A DNA stretch of 64,000 bases from Gemmobacter caeni (GTDB lineage Bacteria; Pseudomonadota; Alphaproteobacteria; Rhodobacterales; Rhodobacteraceae): NCBI RefSeq assembly GCF_003054195.1, contig NZ_QBKP01000010.1, forward strand, positions 18,347 through 82,346, given 5' to 3'. Below the pieces are notes generated by a model. It was not told the DNA's origin. It ran no database searches and saw only the letters and a program-made list of their open reading frames with translations. Below are positions 59,752-64,000 of the stretch, one piece after another. A program made the translations under genes and the position numbers. Positions within the stretch are counted from its first letter, which is position 1, and every line of letters starts with the position of its first letter.

Positions 59752-60605
59752 CACAGCGGCTCCTTCAGGGCAGCTTTCGCGCGGGCGCGGGCCGCCAGCA
59801 TGCCATGCTTGGGGGCGAAGAAGAACGCGGCCAGAAACAGCAGCGTCTGGAAGCAGACGATCACCGCCCCGGTCGCACCGTCGAGAAAATAGCTGAGATA
59901 GGCACCGAAGGCCGAAGTGACCGATCCGATGGCCACCGACAGCGCCAGCAGCCGGGGAAAGCGGTCGGTCAGCAGATAGGCGGTCGCGCCCGGGGTAACG
60001 ACAAGTGCGATCACCAGAAACGCCCCCACCGTCTGCATCGCCGCCACGGTCGAGGCCGAAAGCAGGGTGAAGAAGACCAGCCGCAGCGCCGTGACATTCA
60101 GCCCGATGGAACGCGCATGTGCCTCGTCGAAGAAGACCGCCAGCAGATCCCGCCATTTCGCCAGCAGAATGACCAGCGACACCCCCCCGATCAGCGCCAG
60201 TTGCAGCGTATCCTCGGGTGTGATGGCAAGGATATTGCCCATGATGATGGTCTGGATCGAGACAGCCATCGGGTTCAGCGACACCATGAACAGCCCCAGC
60301 CCGAAGAAGGCTGTGAAGATCAGGCCGATCACCACATCCTCCTTCAGACCCGACCGGCTGCGCAGGAACAGCATCGCCAGTGCGGCAAGCCCGCCCGACA
60401 GGAAGGCGCCAAGGGCGAAGGGCAGGCCCAGCATATAGGCCCCGGCCACCCCCGGCACGACAGAATGGGACAGCGCATCCCCGATCAGCGACCAGCCTTT
60501 CAGCATCAGATAGGCCGAAAGAAAGGCACAGACCGCGCCGACCAGCGCCGACACCCAGATCGCATTGGTCATGTAGCCATACTGAAAGGGCTCGAACCAG
60601 TTCAT
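59751..60605 (-). CDS. sitC: Manganese/iron ABC permease SitC
   Basis: This 284-residue permease begins with MNWFEPFQYGYMTNAIWVSALVGAVCAFLSAYLMLKGWSLIGDALSHSVVPGVAGAY, the characteristic SitC/MntB start. It forms the membrane pore with SitD. It overlaps sitB by four bases and sitD by one base, so all genes are coupled in one leftward operon. The two permeases are clearly distinct in sequence, as in other sitABCD loci. Confidence 0.92.
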   Translation of the reverse strand: MNWFEPFQYGYMTNAIWVSALVGAVCAFLSAYLMLKGWSLIGDALSHSVVPGVAGAYMLGLPFALGAFLSGGLAALAMLFLRSRSGLKEDVVIGLIFTAFFGLGLFMVSLNPMAVSIQTIIMGNILAITPEDTLQLALIGGVSLVILLAKWRDLLAVFFDEAHARSIGLNVTALRLVFFTLLSASTVAAMQTVGAFLVIALVVTPGATAYLLTDRFPRLLALSVAIGSVTSAFGAYLSYFLDGATGAVIVCFQTLLFLAAFFFAPKHGMLAARARAKAALKEPL

Positions 60606-61453
60606 TGCCGGCCCTTCAGGGTGCGGGCCCGGTCATCATAAACCACCAGCGGCCGTTCGTCGTCGGAATAGACTTCCAGACGGCGCGGGTCGGCATCGTC
60701 ATGCAGCCGTGGCCCCTCCAGCAGAAAGTGCCGCAGCACGCCGCCGAAGGTTTCGCGCAGCCGGTCCGGGGTAAAGACCTCCTCGGTCGGGCCATGCGCC
60801 AGAACCGTGCCCTTCACCAGCACAACCCGGTCGCAGAACTCGGGTACCGAGCCGAGGTTATGCGTGGCCACCAGCATCACCCGCCCTTCGGCCCGCATCT
60901 CGCGCAGCAGCGTGATGATCTGTTCCTCGGTCGTCACATCCACGCCGGTAAAGGGTTCGTCCAGCAGGATCACCTGCGCATTCTGGGCCAGTGCGCGGGC
61001 CAGAAAGACGCGCTTCTTCTGCCCGCCCGACAGCTCGCCGATCTGGCGATGCCGGAATTCGACCATGTTGACCCGTTGCAGCGCCGCTGTCGTGGCGGCA
61101 TGATCCGCCGCGCGCGGACGGCGCAGAAAGCCCATATGGCCATAGCGCCCCATCATCACCACGTCCTCGACCAACACCGGGAAGGTCCAGTCGATTTCCT
61201 CGGATTGCGGGACATAGGCGACGGCCTGTTTCTTCATCATGGCCTGAACCGGCTGGCCCAGAATCTCGATCTTTCCGGCGGAAACGGGGATGAACCCCAT
61301 CAACGCCTTGAACATCGTGGATTTGCCCGCACCGTTCACCCCCACCAGCGCCGCGATACTGCCGCGTGGGACGGCGAAACTGGCATCCCGCAACGCGGTA
61401 TGACCGTTGCGATAGGTAACCGTCAGGCCGCTGGCGCGGATGCCGTCGCTCAT
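60602..61453 (-). CDS. sitB: Manganese/iron ABC ATPase SitB
   Basis: This 283-residue ATPase has Walker A GVNGAGKST (about 38-46), signature LSGGQKKRVFLARAL and Walker B VILLDEPFTGVD. FIPVSAGKIEILGQPV and AYVPQSEEIDWTFPVLVEDVV are typical of the metal-chelate group. It overlaps sitA and sitC by four bases each. It powers uptake of Mn(II), and possibly Fe(II), through SitCD. Confidence 0.92.
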   Translation of the reverse strand: MSDGIRASGLTVTYRNGHTALRDASFAVPRGSIAALVGVNGAGKSTMFKALMGFIPVSAGKIEILGQPVQAMMKKQAVAYVPQSEEIDWTFPVLVEDVVMMGRYGHMGFLRRPRAADHAATTAALQRVNMVEFRHRQIGELSGGQKKRVFLARALAQNAQVILLDEPFTGVDVTTEEQIITLLREMRAEGRVMLVATHNLGSVPEFCDRVVLVKGTVLAHGPTEEVFTPDRLRETFGGVLRHFLLEGPRLHDDADPRRLEVYSDDERPLVVYDDRARTLKGRQ

Positions 61454-62349
61454 GGCTGAAGGCCCGTCACGATGGTTTCCGAGGTGACGCGCAGCAGGTC
61501 AAGATAGGTCGGCACCGGCCCGTCCGGTTCGGAGAGGCTGTCGACATACAGCGCTCCGCCATAGGCGGCGCCGGTCTCGCGTGCGACCTGCCGCGCGGGC
61601 TTGTCCGATACGGTGCTTTCGGAAAAGACCACCGGGATGCTTTCGGCCCGCACGGTGTCGATCACCGACCGCACCTGTTGCGGCGTGCCCTGCGCATCGG
61701 CATTGATCGGCCAGAGGTAAACCTCCTGCAATCCGAAATCCCGCGCGAGGTAGGAAAATGCGCCCTCCGATGTCACCAGCCAGCGGCGCCCTTCCGGCAG
61801 GGCCCGCGCTGCCTCGCGCAGCGGGCCGATGACCGCAGCCACCTGCCGTTTGTAGGCATCGGCATTTGCGGCATAGACGGCAGCATTGTCCGGGTCTGCG
61901 GCACTGAGCGCATCCCGAATGTTGTCGATGTAGATTTCGGCGGAGTCGAGCGCCATCCAGGCATGCGGATTGGGCTTGCCTGCATAATCGCCGCCCGCAA
62001 TGGCGATGGGCGCGATCCCGTTCGAAACGGTCGCGGCGGGGACATCGCGCAGATTCACAAAGAATTTCTCGAACCAGCGTTCAAGGTTCAGCCCGTTCCA
62101 CAGGATCAGATCCGCCCCCTGCGCCTTCACCAGATCACGCGGCGTCGGCTCGTATCCGTGAATCTCGGCACCGGGGCGGGTGATCGAAACCACCTCGGCC
62201 GCATCACCGGCCACATTCTGCGCCATATCGGCAATGATGGTGAAGGTGGTGACGACCTTCAGCCGCTCCTGCGCGGCGGCGGCGGCCCCCGTCAGGCCGG
62301 TCAGGGCAAGGCCTGTGGCCATGCCCAAAATTGCTCGTCTGCAGATCAT
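61450..62349 (-). CDS. sitA: Manganese/iron-binding periplasmic protein SitA
   Basis: This 299-residue cluster-9 metal-binding protein has a signal peptide with twin-arginine-like start (MICRRAILGMATGLALTGLTGAAAAA, cut near 26). The four metal ligands are visible: His in AEIHGYEPTP, His in KPNPHAWMALD, Glu in SEGAFSYLARD and Asp in LYVDSLSEPDGPVPTYLDLL. The mature sequence closely follows the SitA/YfeA type (ESTVSDKPARQVARETGA). The ATG at 62349 follows AGGGAGAATCC. It is the first gene of the sit operon. Confidence 0.93.
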   Translation of the reverse strand: MICRRAILGMATGLALTGLTGAAAAAQERLKVVTTFTIIADMAQNVAGDAAEVVSITRPGAEIHGYEPTPRDLVKAQGADLILWNGLNLERWFEKFFVNLRDVPAATVSNGIAPIAIAGGDYAGKPNPHAWMALDSAEIYIDNIRDALSAADPDNAAVYAANADAYKRQVAAVIGPLREAARALPEGRRWLVTSEGAFSYLARDFGLQEVYLWPINADAQGTPQQVRSVIDTVRAESIPVVFSESTVSDKPARQVARETGAAYGGALYVDSLSEPDGPVPTYLDLLRVTSETIVTGLQP

Positions 62350-62372
62350 CGGATTCTCCCTGTCGCCCCACA

Positions 62373-62425
62373 TGCATTTAGGAATGATTTGCAACTGTCA
62401 AGCCAGATGCGAGTCATTTGCATCT
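62373..62425. promoter_or_regulatory. Candidate Mur/Fur operators in the sit-mur intergenic region
   Basis: Two imperfect palindromes lie in the 116-bp divergent region. TGCATTTAGGAATGATTTGCA is at 62373-62393 and GATGC-N9-GCATC is at 62407-62425. Both contain the ATTTGCA half that resembles Mur-type manganese boxes. The first lies 24 bp before sitA and the second 41 bp before the regulator gene, so one protein could control both directions. Confidence 0.6.
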
Positions 62426-62465
62426 GAGACTTGCATCCGCACGGGAAAATGCGCGAAGAGAAAGT

Positions 62466-62909
62466 ATGACCGACCACGACCACAGAACCGAAAAGCTGAC
62501 AGACGCGCTGCGTCAGGCAGGCGTGCGCATCACCCGCCAGCGGGCGGCGCTGCTGTCGGTGCTTGCCGATGCCGAAGACCACCCCGAAGCCACCGAGCTT
62601 CACCGCCGCGCCGAAGAAGTGGTGCCGGGCATTTCCCTCTCGACCGTCTATCGCACCCTGACCGAGCTGGAGATGCAGGGTGTGATCCTGCGCCATCAGT
62701 TCGAAGGCACGCCCGCACGCTTTGAACATACCGAAACGCATCACCACGACCATATGATCGACGTGGAAACCGGCGAGGTGGTGGAATTTGCGAACGAACG
62801 GATCGAGCGGCTTCAGGCCGAGATCGCCGATGCGATGGGCTACGAAATCGTCCATCACCGGCTGGAGCTTTATGTCCGCAAAAAGCGAAGCCCAGCCCCG
62901 CAGGGGTAA
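62466..62909 (+). CDS. mur: Fur-family manganese regulator (Mur-like)
   Basis: This 147-residue metalloregulator is divergent from sitABCD, the typical place for Mur. The winged HTH reads ALRQAGVRITRQRAALLSVLADAEDHPEATELHRRAEEVVPGISLSTVYRTL. The metal-binding part (FEHTETHHHDHMIDVETGEVVEF) has histidines but lacks the CxxC pair of E. coli Fur, as usual for alphaproteobacterial Fur/Mur. It probably represses sit when Mn(II) is plentiful. The ATG at 62466 gives the usual length; 16 more codons are open upstream. Confidence 0.9.
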   Translation: MTDHDHRTEKLTDALRQAGVRITRQRAALLSVLADAEDHPEATELHRRAEEVVPGISLSTVYRTLTELEMQGVILRHQFEGTPARFEHTETHHHDHMIDVETGEVVEFANERIERLQAEIADAMGYEIVHHRLELYVRKKRSPAPQG

Positions 62910-63004
62910 GGGCGCGGAAATCCGCGATTACGGCGCGGCCCTTTGCAGCTTCCCCCGATGATCCGGCCATTTCCCTTGCCGCCGCAAGCTGGCAGACTGA
63001 TCCA

Positions 63005-64000
63005 ATGACCCGCCGCCTGCCTCTTCTGGAAAGCCCGGTGAAGCTTGCTGCCCTTGGCGTCGGGCTTGGCCTTGCCCTGCTGACGGGCCTTGGCCTCTGG
63101 CAACACCGGACGCTGACCACGGAACTTGCGCAGCAAACCGCTGTGCTGCACCGTCTGGCCTCGCAGCGGGCCGATCAGCATGACGCGCATCTGACCGCAC
63201 TTTCTGCCATTGCAGTGGCCAGCGACGAACCGGATCAACGGCTGTTTCTGGAGGTGGCGGCAACGATCACCCGCTTTTATCCGCGCATCAGCGCCGTCAC
63301 GCTGGTGCCGCTGATCGCGGAAGGCCGCACGGTCGGTGCCGCGATAAACCCGACCCTTGCCGCGAATATCCGGGCGGCTGCACTGGCGTCCGGGGGCGGG
63401 ATCGCGCTGCTGCCTGATCCGGGGCGGGAGGGCCACTACATCATGGTCAAGCGCAGCCCCAATTCCGCTGCCGCGCGCTATGGGCTCAGCCTGTCCATCG
63501 ACGCCGCCGGTCTGCTGGACGAGGCCGGGGACTACTGGCGCCAGCCCAGCGTGGGCGTGACCCTGTCGCTGCCCGATGGCACCCCGCTGCTTCACCATGG
63601 TGCGTTCGGCGCGGCGCACGAAACCCGGACCCTTGGCAGCGTCTCGCAGCCTCTGGTGCTGGAAACCACCCGCAGCGTCACCCCTTCCGATCTGTTTCCG
63701 CCGTTACGCACCGGCCTGATCCTGCTGGTCGCCATGCTTCTGGCCGGGGCGGCGCTGGCTCTTCTGCGTCAACGGCAACGCGCACGGCAGGCCCTGGAAC
63801 AGGCGCGGCTCAGCGCACTCGACTCGCGGCTGGCCCATGCGGCACGGGTGAATGCATTGGGCGAGCTGGCCAGCGGACTGACGCACGAGCTGACGCAGCC
63901 GCTGACCGCCATTCTGGCGCAGGCACAGGCCGGGCGGCGCTTGCTCGCGCGCGATGACCGGGACCGGCTTGCCTCCGTGCTGGAAGATACCGTGACGCAG
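63005..64000 (+). CDS. Membrane sensor histidine kinase, cut by the window end
   Basis: The first 332 residues of a two-component kinase are present and the frame runs off the right edge. A first membrane segment (LAALGVGLGLALLTGLGLW, about 14-32) and a second (TGLILLVAMLLAGAALALL, about 235-253) enclose a periplasmic sensor of about 200 residues. After a short helix comes HisKA with His294 in LASGLTHELTQPLTAILAQAQAGRRLL, a pattern close to DctB/FixL-type kinases. The ATP-binding domain is outside the window. The signal sensed is unknown. It follows the Fur gene by 95 bp, and no response regulator is visible. Confidence 0.85.
   Translation, partial: MTRRLPLLESPVKLAALGVGLGLALLTGLGLWQHRTLTTELAQQTAVLHRLASQRADQHDAHLTALSAIAVASDEPDQRLFLEVAATITRFYPRISAVTLVPLIAEGRTVGAAINPTLAANIRAAALASGGGIALLPDPGREGHYIMVKRSPNSAAARYGLSLSIDAAGLLDEAGDYWRQPSVGVTLSLPDGTPLLHHGAFGAAHETRTLGSVSQPLVLETTRSVTPSDLFPPLRTGLILLVAMLLAGAALALLRQRQRARQALEQARLSALDSRLAHAARVNALGELASGLTHELTQPLTAILAQAQAGRRLLARDDRDRLASVLEDTVTQ

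Overview
The window is GC-rich DNA from an alphaproteobacterium, most likely Rhodobacteraceae of the Paracoccus/Rhodobacter type. The signs are an rpoE-chrR pair with its lipid-modifying neighbours, a sitABCD-mur manganese locus, a regulator fused to a DhaK kinase, and many sugar and peptide ABC importers. It has two parts of different origin.

Part 1 (1-15668) is a whole small plasmid fused into a larger replicon between two directly repeated, apparently identical 882-bp IS6-family elements (6-887 and 14787-15668). The 8-bp duplication CTCTCAAG lies at the inner edge of both copies. A P-loop kinase gene is cut so that its first codons sit at one end of the insert (896-919) and its remainder at the other (14199-14786). 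Closing the insert gives a circle of about 13.89 kb. It holds a serine resolvase with res-like sites, a ribbon-helix-helix protein, a putative replication initiator, a ParDE-type toxin-antitoxin pair, parA with a small parB-like gene, a mobilisation module (T4CP, accessory protein, RSF1010-type oriT, TraA relaxase-helicase, DUF6118-like protein), an MFS exporter with its TetR regulator, and the kinase. There is no type IV secretion gene set, so the plasmid looked mobilisable rather than self-transmissible. The fusion interrupted a host AstE/AspA-like gene whose 3' end starts at 15669; the flanks fit an outer duplication GCCGAAAG.

Part 2 (15669-64000) is host DNA. 15872-24970 is a leftward ribitol operon: LacI regulator with two operators, two permeases, binding protein, an unusual FAD oxidoreductase, ATPase, ribitol 2-dehydrogenase and a D-ribulokinase-like FGGY kinase. 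25235-31769 holds a small hydrolase, an Lrp regulator, two tiny coupled genes, a large RTX protein and a GPH-like transporter. 31798-33324 is a LuxR-type HTH joined to an alpha/beta-hydrolase fold that lacks its nucleophile and histidine. 33456-42278 is a leftward operon with an RbsABC-type importer, a polyol dehydrogenase and two DhaK/DhaL sets, one DhaK being fused to a SorC-family regulator; a four-carbon polyol or ketose is the likely substrate. 42630-45543 holds a reductase and two LysR genes. 45850-52865 is a peptide importer with an M20 amidohydrolase.

53099-58868 is a sigma-E/ChrR stress locus: DUF2177, SDR, chrR, rpoE, a flavin amine-oxidase-like protein, DUF1365 and a CFA-synthase-like methyltransferase. 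Three promoters of identical layout (TGATCC-N17-GTA) serve its three transcription units, indicating one regulon resembling the singlet-oxygen and furan-fatty-acid region of Rhodobacter sphaeroides. 58894-62909 is sitABCD with a divergent Fur/Mur regulator and palindromic sites between them. The window ends inside a DctB/FixL-like histidine kinase. No rRNA, tRNA or CRISPR array was seen.
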